Source: Mycolicibacterium rhodesiae NBB3
Lineage (GTDB): Bacteria; Actinomycetota; Actinomycetes; Mycobacteriales; Mycobacteriaceae
Assembly (NCBI RefSeq): GCF_000230895.2
Contig: NC_016604.1
Coordinates: forward strand, 2,852,001 to 2,916,000
Length of the DNA: 64,000 bases
Direction: 5' to 3'
Shown piece by piece: positions 50,290-58,958 of the stretch (position 1 is the first letter of the stretch; each line of letters opens with the position of its first letter). A program made the translations under genes and the position numbers. The notes beneath the pieces were generated by a model. That model did no database searches and was not told the origin of the DNA. It saw only the letters and a program-made list of their open reading frames with translations.

Positions 50290-51342
50290 GTGGACGCCCA
50301 GCTATGGCACGAGCACTGCGTCACCGAGATGCCGGTCGAACCCCCGCATCTCACTGTCACGCAGTGGAACGCCCTGACCGACGGGCAGCGCGACGATCAC
50401 GTCGACCGCCTGAGCCGCTGGCTGGCAAACCTCTTCGTCGCGACGATCGAGGCCGATGCGATCTATCGGAAGATGACGAAGACGGTGCAGGCCAACGCGT
50501 ATTCACCGCCCGGCGCCAAGCGACTTCCGGCATTGAGTGGAATGAACTACGTCGGCAAGAGCACGATGATGATGCGTTGGGCGCGTGAGCGATACCTCGA
50601 ATGGATCGCGGACGCCGAGAAGGACGACGACGGACATCCGATCTTTCGCCCCGCGTCCGGGTGCGAAGCAGACCTGTATCCCATCGTCTGGATCGACCTG
50701 CGCGCTGCGGCGTTGATCAAGGACGTCGTGGGCGAGATCCTGGACTTCTTCAATCTCCCCAGCGACGGCGATACCCGACACGTGTCCGAAGCGGCGATCA
50801 GCGCGATCCGACGGCACAGGACACGCGTCGTCGTCATCGACGACGTCCACCTGCTGAAGACGAACTGGAAGGGCGGAAGAGACGTACTCGACTACGTCAA
50901 GCACTTCAACACTCGCCTCGGCAAGCTCGGGGTCAGCCTGGTGCTCATCGGCGCCAATCTCGAAGGCAGTGACTTGGCGACCGATCCCCAGATCGCGTCA
51001 CGATTGCGGCTCGATCATCTGCAACCGTATCCGTGCGAGCGCCACGACATCGACCACATGCGCAGGTGGCAAGCGATCGCGCGGCAACTCGAGAATCTGG
51101 TGCTTCCGCACCTGCCCAGAGGAAAACCGGAGATGCTGTTCACCAAGCTGGCCCAGGAGCTACACGACCGCTCTCAGGGCTACATCGGCGATGTCACGGA
51201 GCTGGTCACCGAGGCCACGATCGAGGCGATCCACGATGGCTCGTTCAGGATCCAGCGCAAGCACCTCGACCGCGTGGAGCTGAGCAAGCGGGCTGAGGAC
51301 GAGTACCGCGACAGGAAGCATCCACCGAAGAGAGCGTCCTGA
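50290..51342 (+). CDS. tnsC: TnsC/TniB-type AAA+ ATPase
   Basis: A 350-residue regulator ATPase of Tn7-like transposition. Walker A is SGMNYVGKSTMMMR (near residue 80), Walker B is VVVIDDVHLLKTN, and RLRLDHLQPY is near the sensor/arginine-finger region; RSQGYIGDVTELV closes the lid domain. It starts 3 bp after the tnsB stop at GTG 50290, so translation is coupled. TnsC polymerises on target DNA and links TniQ to TnsB. It is intact, unlike tnsB. Confidence 0.9.
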   Translation: MDAQLWHEHCVTEMPVEPPHLTVTQWNALTDGQRDDHVDRLSRWLANLFVATIEADAIYRKMTKTVQANAYSPPGAKRLPALSGMNYVGKSTMMMRWARERYLEWIADAEKDDDGHPIFRPASGCEADLYPIVWIDLRAAALIKDVVGEILDFFNLPSDGDTRHVSEAAISAIRRHRTRVVVIDDVHLLKTNWKGGRDVLDYVKHFNTRLGKLGVSLVLIGANLEGSDLATDPQIASRLRLDHLQPYPCERHDIDHMRRWQAIARQLENLVLPHLPRGKPEMLFTKLAQELHDRSQGYIGDVTELVTEATIEAIHDGSFRIQRKHLDRVELSKRAEDEYRDRKHPPKRAS

Positions 51343-51364
51343 CATGCCTTGAGGGCGAGCGGAC

Positions 51365-53038
51365 TCAACGCGATGCCAGCAACCGCAATTCGTCGCGGGT
51401 GGAAGGGGTGAGCCTGGCCGCGAAGGCACGGTAGGCGGCCTTGACCGGAGAACTGGGCGCTACTGCCCACGCCGGGCTGGTGTCGAGCGGCCCTTGGGCG
51501 ACTTCGCACCACATCCACGTGAGTGCGTATGACCAGGTGGTGCGCTTCCGGTGCGGCGACACTGACGTACACCATTCTTCCCTGGCGGTCGAGGACGGGT
51601 TGGCGAGTGCTCGCACGCGGGACTCCCGTTCGCGGAAGTCGCGGTTGCGGGGCAAGACGAGTTCGGCGGCGCGCACTGCGCCGGTGAACACCTCCGGCGA
51701 TACGCACCGGCGGCTGCTGGCCGCCCGCGCCGTACTCGTGCCGAGAGTCGGGTCGAGTCCGATGGCGGTGGCTGCCTCGGCCCACGTGGAGGCGTTCGTG
51801 GCGGCTCTGACCAAACAGAGTGACACGTACATGCGGCCGGTCCACTCGTAGCTGCCGAGCATGCCGTCGAACAAGTCGCGATATATCTCCACATCGACGA
51901 GTTGCGGTATCGCGTCCGGACTTAGCGCGGCGACAGCCGGTCTGTTGCCGAGTCGGCGACCAACGTGATGGCGGCGCGAAAGGGATGCGTCGATCAGCCT
52001 GCCCATGGTGGGTGTGCGCTTGGTGTGGTTACGCAGCCATCCGGTGGGCCCGTTGGGGGTGTCGTCGATCAGCGATAGCCATGGGGCCAGGTGGTCGGCG
52101 GCCGCGGCCAGACCGTCCTGTTCCAGAATGACCTGCGCCTCGGCGAGTATCTGCCCACGCGCCTCGGCACTGCTCGGTGGGCTGATACCCCAGCGCGGTC
52201 CCCTCAAGTCGGTGGTGCGGGTGATGGCTTCGCGGTGGATGTCGTCGGCCCAGCCGGCGTAGGCGACACCGCCGGGTCGCGACAGCAGGTGCAGTAGCAG
52301 AGTGGCAAGGTGCCGAAGCTCCGCCAGGTACAGGCGAGGGTTCGTCAGTTCCCCAAGCATCGCGGTCGGCTCGCCGCGGAGGGCGTGATCTATCTGGCGG
52401 GCCGTGGCGAGCACGCGCGGATCGGCGGGCACCCGTGCGTGGGCCGACACGGAATGGCGGCATTGTGTCCGCAGCCCGAGAGAATTCCCGCAAGGCTGCG
52501 ACGCGTCGATGATCGGCCGCAGTACGGCGTATCGATGGGTGCGGAAACGCTGATCGCACCCAGCACACTGAGCGGTGAGAAAGATGCCATGGCGGATGCA
52601 GGTGGCGACGATGGGTAGCCGCCACTCCAATCGCCAGATGCCATCCTGAGCGATGCATTCCACACAAGTTTGTGATCCAAACTGCGGGAACCAGCCTTGC
52701 GTGACGACTTGCCGAAACGTATGTCGCGCCAAGGGATCGAGCCCTTCCAGGAACAGCGGCAGGCCCAAGTCGAAACGCCTGAGCGTGGCGTTGGCCAGGG
52801 ATGTGCCGGTAATACCGCTCAACCTCTGCACGCGCTCGATCAGCTGTGGATCCGGTTTGAACATCATGAAAGCCGTCGTCGGCGCGGAAGGGCCGGACAT
52901 CGTCTTGATTCGACGAATGATCTCCGCCGAGCGCAGCCCGTTCGCGTCAGCGAGCCGCTCCAGGAAGCCATCTAGCGCCTCGCCTCTACCGAGGCTGACG
53001 CGGAACGGTAGGAGTTCCCGTCGCCGTCCCACGGTCAT
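51365..53038 (-). CDS. tniQ: TniQ/TnsD-like targeting protein (second copy)
   Basis: A 557-residue TniQ-family protein convergent with tnsC. The N-terminal block reads LLPFRVSLGRGEALDGFLERLADANGL; the zinc pattern appears at about residues 110-170 (TCVECIAQDGIWRLEWRLPIVATCIRHGIFLTAQCAGCDQRF). The long C-terminal region is unlike that of the copy at 36278, so the two probably recognise different targets or partners. I use ATG 53038 since the frame upstream of it runs through the 40-bp palindrome and into antisense sequence of the next gene. Confidence 0.85.
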   Translation of the reverse strand: MTVGRRRELLPFRVSLGRGEALDGFLERLADANGLRSAEIIRRIKTMSGPSAPTTAFMMFKPDPQLIERVQRLSGITGTSLANATLRRFDLGLPLFLEGLDPLARHTFRQVVTQGWFPQFGSQTCVECIAQDGIWRLEWRLPIVATCIRHGIFLTAQCAGCDQRFRTHRYAVLRPIIDASQPCGNSLGLRTQCRHSVSAHARVPADPRVLATARQIDHALRGEPTAMLGELTNPRLYLAELRHLATLLLHLLSRPGGVAYAGWADDIHREAITRTTDLRGPRWGISPPSSAEARGQILAEAQVILEQDGLAAAADHLAPWLSLIDDTPNGPTGWLRNHTKRTPTMGRLIDASLSRRHHVGRRLGNRPAVAALSPDAIPQLVDVEIYRDLFDGMLGSYEWTGRMYVSLCLVRAATNASTWAEAATAIGLDPTLGTSTARAASSRRCVSPEVFTGAVRAAELVLPRNRDFRERESRVRALANPSSTAREEWCTSVSPHRKRTTWSYALTWMWCEVAQGPLDTSPAWAVAPSSPVKAAYRAFAARLTPSTRDELRLLASR

Positions 53039-53070
53039 GGGTCGCAACTCGAAGAGTTTGCGCGCGCCAT

Positions 53071-53110
53071 AATGCTGACAATGCACTACTAGTAGTGCAT
53101 TGTCAGCATT
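53071..53110. repeat. Perfect 40-bp palindrome at the right edge of the transposition module
   Basis: AATGCTGACAATGCACTACT (53071-53090) is followed directly by its reverse complement (53091-53110). It lies between the tniQ start and the next operon, where the following reading frame appears to have lost its natural start. It could be an operator, a recombination site or a transposon end. Confidence 0.9.
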
Positions 53111-53137
53111 GAAATACGGTTCCTGCTCGGCCGGGAG

Positions 53138-53920
53138 GTGTACCGCCGCACTGACTACCTGGTCTTCCGCAACGGCGAGGACTCCGCGGTGGTGGCGGTG
53201 CGCAAGGCGTCGGCCGAGCCGCTGTTCTCGCCCGTCGTCGAGGCACGGGTGCTGGCGGGCCCGGACGAGGTGGTCTCGATCAGCTCGCCGGAGACGGACG
53301 TCGGCAACGCCACCGCACTGGCTCGCGCCGCCCTCGCCCACGCCACCCCGAACGCGCGGGCCTACGTGGTGCAGGGCCGCTACGAGCACGTGAACTTCAT
53401 CTGGGAGCCCGCGCCGATGCGGATCCGGGTCACCGAGGTGATTCCGCCCGAGCCACCGAAGCTGTTCGCGATGGCCGAGCAGGTGGTGGCATTCGACGAG
53501 GACCTGCCGCCGATCGACCTGGTACCGGACCTGGTGGACATCCGGGAGCTCACCGCCGGCCACCCGGCAAAGGCCTACCTGCTGCCGTGCCGCGGCTCCG
53601 GCGTCCAGGTGGCCGGAGAGCTAGCCTTTCTGGACACCCGCCCTTCGCAGCGGCTGGACTGGCTGATGGTCGGCTGCGAACGTTCCGTGCAGTTCCACAG
53701 GCACTTCTACGGCGACGAACCACCCCGGGTGGACATCTGCCCCCGGAAGACCCGCGACCTGACCACCCCCACGCTGGCCAAATGCTGCCTGCTGGAACGG
53801 GGTGTGGAGTTTGAGGCCGCGTCCGCCGTGGTGCCGTGGGGATCCAACCTGGACGAGATCCGCCTCGCGCTGCGCCGGCTCACCGGGGTCGACGCACCCG
53901 AGCAGCTCGCCGTCTGCTGA
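53138..53920 (+). CDS. Unknown protein at the head of a lyase operon, possibly 5'-truncated
   Basis: A 260-residue soluble alpha/beta protein from GTG 53138. The same frame continues upstream as EIRFLLGREV without a start codon until TAGTAG inside the palindrome (about 53091-53096). Its original N-terminus may therefore have been cut off when the mobile module arrived. Recognisable catalytic motifs are absent; Cys occurs in LLPCRGSG, VGCERS and DICPRKTR, suggesting possible metal binding. It is 13 bp before the first lyase gene, in the same operon. Confidence 0.5.
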   Translation: MYRRTDYLVFRNGEDSAVVAVRKASAEPLFSPVVEARVLAGPDEVVSISSPETDVGNATALARAALAHATPNARAYVVQGRYEHVNFIWEPAPMRIRVTEVIPPEPPKLFAMAEQVVAFDEDLPPIDLVPDLVDIRELTAGHPAKAYLLPCRGSGVQVAGELAFLDTRPSQRLDWLMVGCERSVQFHRHFYGDEPPRVDICPRKTRDLTTPTLAKCCLLERGVEFEAASAVVPWGSNLDEIRLALRRLTGVDAPEQLAVC

Positions 53921-53933
53921 GCGGAGGACTGCC

Positions 53934-55277
53934 ATGAGTGCACACTTGGCCGACTCTGTCATCTACGGCCACCTGTGGGGAACGCCGGAACTGCACGCCC
54001 TGCTCGACGACGAAGCACGCGTGCAACGTTGGCTCGACATTCTGGCCGCGCTGGCGGCCGCCCAGGCCGAAGTCGGGCTGGTGCCCGCCGATGCGGCCAA
54101 GGTCATCGCCGAGCACGCCGACGTGAACTTGCTGGATCTGGCGGAAATCGGGGCCGAAACGCGCGCGTGCGGGCACTCCACCCTGGGTCTGATCCGCCGC
54201 CTGCGCAGGGCGCTGCCGGACTCCGTGGGGGAGTGGGTGTACTACGGCGCCACGGTGCAGGACATCACCGACACCTGGACCGCACTGGTGATCCGCGACG
54301 TCGCGTCCATTGTGGACCGAGACCTGACCCGCGCCGAGGCCGCCGCCACCGACCTCGCCCGGCGGCATCGCGACACGCTCATGCCCGGCCGCACGCACGG
54401 CCAGCCTGGCCTGCCGATCACCCTCGGGTTCAAGGCGGCGGTGTGGGCGGCGGAACTGCGCCGCCACCGCACCCGGCTGGCCGAAGGCCGCCCCCGCTGG
54501 GAGATCGTTCAGCTCGGCGGGGCACTGGGCACCATGGAGTTCTGGGGCGACGCCGCGCTGCCGCTGCTGGCGGCCTTCGCCCGGCACGTCGGCCTGGCCG
54601 AGCCCGAGCTGCCCTGGATCACCGCGCGGGACGGCATCGCCGAGTTCGTGAACCTGCTCGCGCTGGTCACCGCGACGCTGGCCAAGATCGGGCAGGAGGT
54701 CTACGAGCTGCAGCGCCCCGAGATCGGCGAGTTGTCCGAAGCGTTCATGCCGGGACAGGTCGGCAGCATCACCATGCCGCACAAACGAAATCCGGAGCTA
54801 TCCGAACATCTGGTCACGCTGGCCCGCCTGGTCCGGGCGAACGCGACGGTGGCCGTCGAGGGGATGGTCGCCGAGCATGAACGCGACGGGCGGGCCTGGA
54901 AAACTGAATGGATTGTGCTGCCGGAGGCGTGCCTGTACAGCGGTGTCTCGCTGGCCATGGGCTGCCGCCTGCTGGAGGGCCTGGAGGCAGATCCCGAGCG
55001 GATGCGGCAGAACCTCGAGGCAGGAGGCAGCTACGTGATGTCCGAACCGTTGATGCGCGCGTTGGCCGAGCGGGTCGGCAAGCACACCGCGCACGAGCTG
55101 ATATACGAAGCCACGCTCGCCGGACGGCAGCGAGGCGTCGACCTGCGCGCAGCGTTGCTCGCCGATCACCGGATCACCGCCCAGCTCACCACCGAAGACA
55201 TCGACCGCTGTCTCGACCCGCGTGCGGCGCTGGGCGCAGCGCCGTCCTTTGTGGACCGCGTGGTGAATGAGCCATGA
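53934..55277 (+). CDS. Fumarase/aspartase-superfamily lyase (adenylosuccinate-lyase/PcaB type)
   Basis: A 447-residue enzyme with the superfamily signature GSITMPHKRNPE near residue 280, the upstream TVQDITDTW with the acid-base region, and GRTHGQPGLPITLGFK carrying the conserved His. These align best with adenylosuccinate lyase or 3-carboxymuconate cycloisomerase-like enzymes, which eliminate or add fumarate or related groups. The operon context (another lyase and a PLP enzyme, no purine genes) argues for a specialised rather than purine role. GCGGAGGA precedes the ATG at 53934. The stop overlaps the next gene by 4 bp. Confidence 0.82.
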   Translation: MSAHLADSVIYGHLWGTPELHALLDDEARVQRWLDILAALAAAQAEVGLVPADAAKVIAEHADVNLLDLAEIGAETRACGHSTLGLIRRLRRALPDSVGEWVYYGATVQDITDTWTALVIRDVASIVDRDLTRAEAAATDLARRHRDTLMPGRTHGQPGLPITLGFKAAVWAAELRRHRTRLAEGRPRWEIVQLGGALGTMEFWGDAALPLLAAFARHVGLAEPELPWITARDGIAEFVNLLALVTATLAKIGQEVYELQRPEIGELSEAFMPGQVGSITMPHKRNPELSEHLVTLARLVRANATVAVEGMVAEHERDGRAWKTEWIVLPEACLYSGVSLAMGCRLLEGLEADPERMRQNLEAGGSYVMSEPLMRALAERVGKHTAHELIYEATLAGRQRGVDLRAALLADHRITAQLTTEDIDRCLDPRAALGAAPSFVDRVVNEP

Positions 55278-56248
55278 ACCGGCTGTTGGGGCTGCCCCGC
55301 GTCCCGCTGGCCACCCTGCCCACCCCATTGCACCCCGCTCCCCGGTTGTCCGAGGCCATCGGGGTCGAGGTGTGGCTCAAGCGCGACGACCTCACCGGGC
55401 TTGGCTTGGGCGGCAACAAGGTGCGTGGCCTGGAATACCTGATCGGCGACGCTCTCGCCCAGGGCTGCGATTGCCTGGTTACCGGGGCGGGCCCGCAGTC
55501 GAACTGGGCGATGCTGTCTGCGCTCGCCGCGCGTCGTTGCGGGCTCGATCCGCACCTGGTGTTCTACGGCTCGCCCGTGTCGCCCACCGGCAACCTGCTG
55601 CTCGACGAGCTGATCGGCGCCGAGGTGCACTACACCGGCGAACCCGACCGCACCTCGGTTGACGCCGGGATCGAGGCCCTCGCCGAGAAGCTGCGCGCGG
55701 CCGGTCGCCGCCCGTACATCCTGCCCCGCGGGGGCGCGACCGCCCTGGGCTCGGCCGGTTACCTACGGGCGAGCCTGGAACTGGCCGGGCAACTGGTAGA
55801 CTCCTGCCTCGCTCCCGCCCAGCTGTGGCTGGCCTCCGGCTCCTGCGGCACGCAGGCTGGCCTGGTCGCGGGAGCCCGCTGGCTGCGGACGCCGTATGAG
55901 GTTATCGGGGTTAGCGTGAGCCGTCCGGAGGAGGAATGCACCCACCGGGTCAGGGCCCTCGCCGAGGATGCTGCCGAGCTGCTCGGGCTCCCCGGCAACG
56001 ACCCGACCGGCACGGCGGAGGACGTGACCGTGCTTGGCGGCCACATCGGTCCGGGCTACGGGAAGCCGTCGGAAGAAGGTGCTGCCGCGGCCGAACTGGT
56101 TGCGCGCACCGAGGGCGTGTTCCTGGATCCGGTGTTTGCCGCCAAGGCGATGGGCGCGCTGCTGCGGAGTGCGCCCGCCGGCCCGGTGGTATTCCTGGTC
56201 AGCGGTGGCACACCCACGCTGTTCGCGGCCCGGAAGGAGTCGATGTGA
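55274..56248 (+). CDS. PLP-dependent ACC deaminase / D-cysteine desulfhydrase-like enzyme
   Basis: A 324-residue fold-type II PLP enzyme. The Schiff-base Lys is in GLGLGGNKVRGLEYLIGDA (near residue 50); TGAGPQSNWAMLSALAARR is the substrate/phosphate loop, and LASGSCGTQAGLVAGA the glycine-rich PLP-phosphate site. Members deaminate or desulphurate D-cysteine, ACC or diaminopropionate-like amino acids. It is flanked by two lyases with overlapping ends, so all three act in one pathway, possibly on an amino-acid-derived intermediate. The substrate cannot be fixed from sequence. Confidence 0.8.
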   Translation: MNRLLGLPRVPLATLPTPLHPAPRLSEAIGVEVWLKRDDLTGLGLGGNKVRGLEYLIGDALAQGCDCLVTGAGPQSNWAMLSALAARRCGLDPHLVFYGSPVSPTGNLLLDELIGAEVHYTGEPDRTSVDAGIEALAEKLRAAGRRPYILPRGGATALGSAGYLRASLELAGQLVDSCLAPAQLWLASGSCGTQAGLVAGARWLRTPYEVIGVSVSRPEEECTHRVRALAEDAAELLGLPGNDPTGTAEDVTVLGGHIGPGYGKPSEEGAAAAELVARTEGVFLDPVFAAKAMGALLRSAPAGPVVFLVSGGTPTLFAARKESM

Positions 56249-57750
56249 CGCCCGTCGTTCCCGAGGGTTACCTCGGCGCTCAGGCACGGATCACCAGCGG
56301 GCCGGCGGCCGAACTGGTCGAGGCGGGCTACGCGCTGGAGCTCGCCGACGCGCCGCTGCTGCACCACGGACTGGGGCTTGCCGATCTCGCCCACGTGATC
56401 GCGCTGCGCGAAGCAGGGGTCATTCCCGAAGCCGAGGGCGCGAGTCTGCTGACCGTGCTGCTCGACACCCTCGCCACCCCGGCCGAGGCATTTCCCTATG
56501 ACGCGGTCTACGGCGATGCCTACAACAGCCGAGAACGTGAGCTGGAGCGGCGCCTGGGCCGCGTCGCGGGCTGGCTGCACACGGGCAGGACACGCCGAGA
56601 GGCCGGACGGATAGCCTTCCGGGTTGCGATGCGCGAACGCGTGCTCGCCCTGCATGAAACGACCGGCCGGTTCGTCTCCGCGCTCGCCGAGCAGGCCGCC
56701 GCGCAATCCGCCACGGTGTGGGCGGACACCACCTACCTGCAGCCCGCCCAGCCGTCGACCTTCGGCCACTACCTCGGTGGGTTCGGCGAGGAAGCCGCGC
56801 GGCACCTTGACCGGCTCGAGGCGGTGCACCGGTGGGCCGACCGCAGCCCCGCCGGTGTCGGCGGTGTGGCGGGCACCCGGGTACCGGTCGACCGCCACCG
56901 GCTTGCCGCCCTGCTCGGCTTCGCCGCTCCCGGCGCGCATACCCGCGACGTCATGTGGTCGGTGGACGGGCTCGCGGATGCCGCGATGGCCGCGACCCAG
57001 GCCGCTATCACCGTCGACCGGCTGGCCGAGGACCTGGAGATCTTCGCCAGCCCCGGGTTCGGTTACGTCGCGCTCGATGCGTCACTGTGCCGGGCATCGG
57101 TGCTGCTGCCCCAGAAACGCAACCCGTATGCGCTCGCGGTGATCCGCTCGGGCGCGGGCACGCTGATTGGCCGGACCACGGGACTGCTGGTGACCCAGCG
57201 CAGCCCGTCGGCACGCACGGACAATTGGCTGCACGCCTACGGCGAGGTGGCAGGCGCGCTGGAGCTGGCCCGGCGGGTGGTGTCGCTGGGTGCCGAGGTG
57301 GTGGCCACCGTGCGGGTCGACCGCACGGCGCTGGCCACCGCGGCGGGGGCGCATTTCACCGGAGCGACCGACCTCGCCGAGGAGCTGGTGTTGCGACACG
57401 GCCTGGACTACCGCTCGGCCTACCGGGTGGTGGGGCGCGCCGTGGCCACCGCGACCGAGGCCGGGCAGTCCACCCTTGATGCCGCGGACCTGGCGTGCGC
57501 CGCCGCGCAGGTGCTCGACCGCGACCTCACCTTCGACCCTGGGCTGGTCGCCGACGCGCAGGATCCGGTCCGCTGTGCACTGCACCGGAGCGCGCTCGGC
57601 GGCAGCGCCCCGGACCGGGTCCGCGAGCACTGTCGCGCGCTGGCGGAACGGGTGGGCGTGGCCGAGAACTGGCGGCGGGAGCGACAGGCGGCGGCGGACG
57701 CGGCCGAGGCGGCTTTGGTGGCCACCGCGCGACGGCTCGCGCGACCCTGA
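56245..57750 (+). CDS. Argininosuccinate-lyase-like enzyme
   Basis: A 501-residue member of the fumarase/aspartase superfamily, closest to ArgH-type lyases. Landmarks are TTYLQPAQPSTFGHYLGGF near residue 160 with conserved His, the loop ASVLLPQKRNPYALAVIRSGAG near residue 290 (LPQKRNP in place of the ArgH SSMPQKKNP), and the long C-terminal helical domain. The family catalyses reversible C-N bond formation with fumarate. The GTG start overlaps the previous stop. Together with the first lyase it could build an aminopolycarboxylate; this is a suggestion only. Confidence 0.8.
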   Translation: MTPVVPEGYLGAQARITSGPAAELVEAGYALELADAPLLHHGLGLADLAHVIALREAGVIPEAEGASLLTVLLDTLATPAEAFPYDAVYGDAYNSRERELERRLGRVAGWLHTGRTRREAGRIAFRVAMRERVLALHETTGRFVSALAEQAAAQSATVWADTTYLQPAQPSTFGHYLGGFGEEAARHLDRLEAVHRWADRSPAGVGGVAGTRVPVDRHRLAALLGFAAPGAHTRDVMWSVDGLADAAMAATQAAITVDRLAEDLEIFASPGFGYVALDASLCRASVLLPQKRNPYALAVIRSGAGTLIGRTTGLLVTQRSPSARTDNWLHAYGEVAGALELARRVVSLGAEVVATVRVDRTALATAAGAHFTGATDLAEELVLRHGLDYRSAYRVVGRAVATATEAGQSTLDAADLACAAAQVLDRDLTFDPGLVADAQDPVRCALHRSALGGSAPDRVREHCRALAERVGVAENWRRERQAAADAAEAALVATARRLARP

Positions 57751-58002
57751 GGCGCATGTCTCCATGTGGGTATTGGGGACATTGAACGTCCAATACGAAT
57801 CCGCGGGGCGGCGCTCCATAGGCCCGGCGGGATCAAGAACCGGGCGATGTACGTACCGGCGGGGTGGCGCCGGCGCCGTGTGTTCGACCAGGCCCGATGA
57901 CTAGAGGCGCGGCCGTGTGGGATTGTCCGGACTTCCTCGAGCCCGAGCGTGACCAGAAGCGGCGGGCGCCTGGGCTCACCCATGCGGTGGACAAGGGCAT
58001 GA

Positions 58003-58173
58003 CTACCGGGCGCACGAGGCCAAGGCTCGGAACCGCTGCCGGTCGACCACTACGTCCACCACCGCAGCACCGGGTCCTTCCTCGTCGTCGACGAGGCGGA
58101 CGGTGCCGCCCTGGGCGCCGGCATGGTCGGTGAGCCACTCCGCGGCGTGGATGCCGCGTCGATCACCGCATAG
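58003..58173 (+). pseudogene. Fragment of sulfate adenylyltransferase large subunit (CysN) C-terminus
   Basis: About 56 codons after a TGA at 58000. They read PVDHYVHHRSTGSFLVVDEA, then GAALGAGMVG, matching the end of CysN/EF-Tu-like sulfate adenylyltransferases (TGAF-IDEAT-GAGM pattern). No start and no upstream GTPase part is present; 57751-58002 contains only unrecognised frames. It is a decayed or transferred remnant. Confidence 0.55.
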
Positions 58174-58211
58174 GGCAGGAAGGAGCCGGAAGGCAACTCG
58201 AGCAGCGGCGA

Positions 58212-58311
58212 GTGACAGCCCACGGCGTCGACTTCGCCTACCTCACGCGTGGCTCCCGCCCGCGGGCACTCTGCCTGCATGGCTTCCCCGACTCCGCGTG
58301 GGTGGGAGAAG
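58212..58311 (+). pseudogene. Fragment of an alpha/beta-hydrolase N-terminus
   Basis: Beginning at GTG 58212, the frame reads TAHGVDFAYLTRGSRPRALC and then LHGFPDSAW, the oxyanion-hole region of alpha/beta-hydrolases. After that it runs into sequence belonging to the antisense P450 fragment, so the remaining hydrolase, including the nucleophile, is missing. The junction is at about 58285-58300. Confidence 0.55.
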
Positions 58312-58931
58312 GCCGACTCGTCACGGTTGGCGGGGATACCACAGAGCGACCTTGTCGCCCTCCCGCATCCGCACGCCGCTGAAGTCCACGTCCCGGGCCA
58401 CGGTTCGGCGCATGTGCAGAAGTGGACTCGCCCACCGGAGAACGTCCCAGCGATGACCGACCAGGGCGATCCTCGAGGAAGAGTCGCTTCTGATCCGGGA
58501 ACCGCGAGACCGCGAGCAGGCGATGACTGATCACGCTGGCAGTTGTCTCCGTGCCCGTTGCCAACAGCAAGGAGAAGAAACCGCCGATTCCTCCTGGCTC
58601 AGGCGGTGGCCGTCGAGTTCGATGTCGACGAGCAGACTGACGAGATCGTCCTGCGGCTTGCGGTGCCTGACCCCGCGAGCTCGCGCCCGTAGTCCTTGAA
58701 TTCCCGCGCGGCAGCCGATCCCTGCCCCGGGGTTTCGCCGGCCTCCGGGTCGTACTCCCCGAGGCTCCGGTTCGTCAGCGTGCGGATGTACACGTGGTTC
58801 CTCGGGGGCACGCCTACCAGGTCGAGTTCGGCCAAGTTGATCTCGTCGACACCGAGCAGGGTCTCGGGGGCGTACGCGATGCCCACAGCAAACTCCCTTC
58901 CGTACGACCTCCTCGGCCATCGAGTGGTCAC
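58290..58931 (-). pseudogene. Cytochrome P450 pseudogene fragment
   Basis: Pieces of a P450 lie in changing minus-strand frames. YIRTLTNRSLGEYDPE is at about 58740-58790, then KPQDDLVSLLVDIELDGHRLSQEE, the I-helix LLATGTETTASVISHRLLA at about 58510-58570 with the conserved GTETT, and WASPLLHMRRTVARDVDFSG with GDKVALWYP at about 58335-58430. At least two frameshifts separate them, and the haem-ligand Cys region is missing. The order and motifs match mycobacterial CYP125/142-like enzymes. Confidence 0.75.
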
Positions 58932-58958
58932 AGCGGTCAGCCGTCATCCCGTGCGTGT

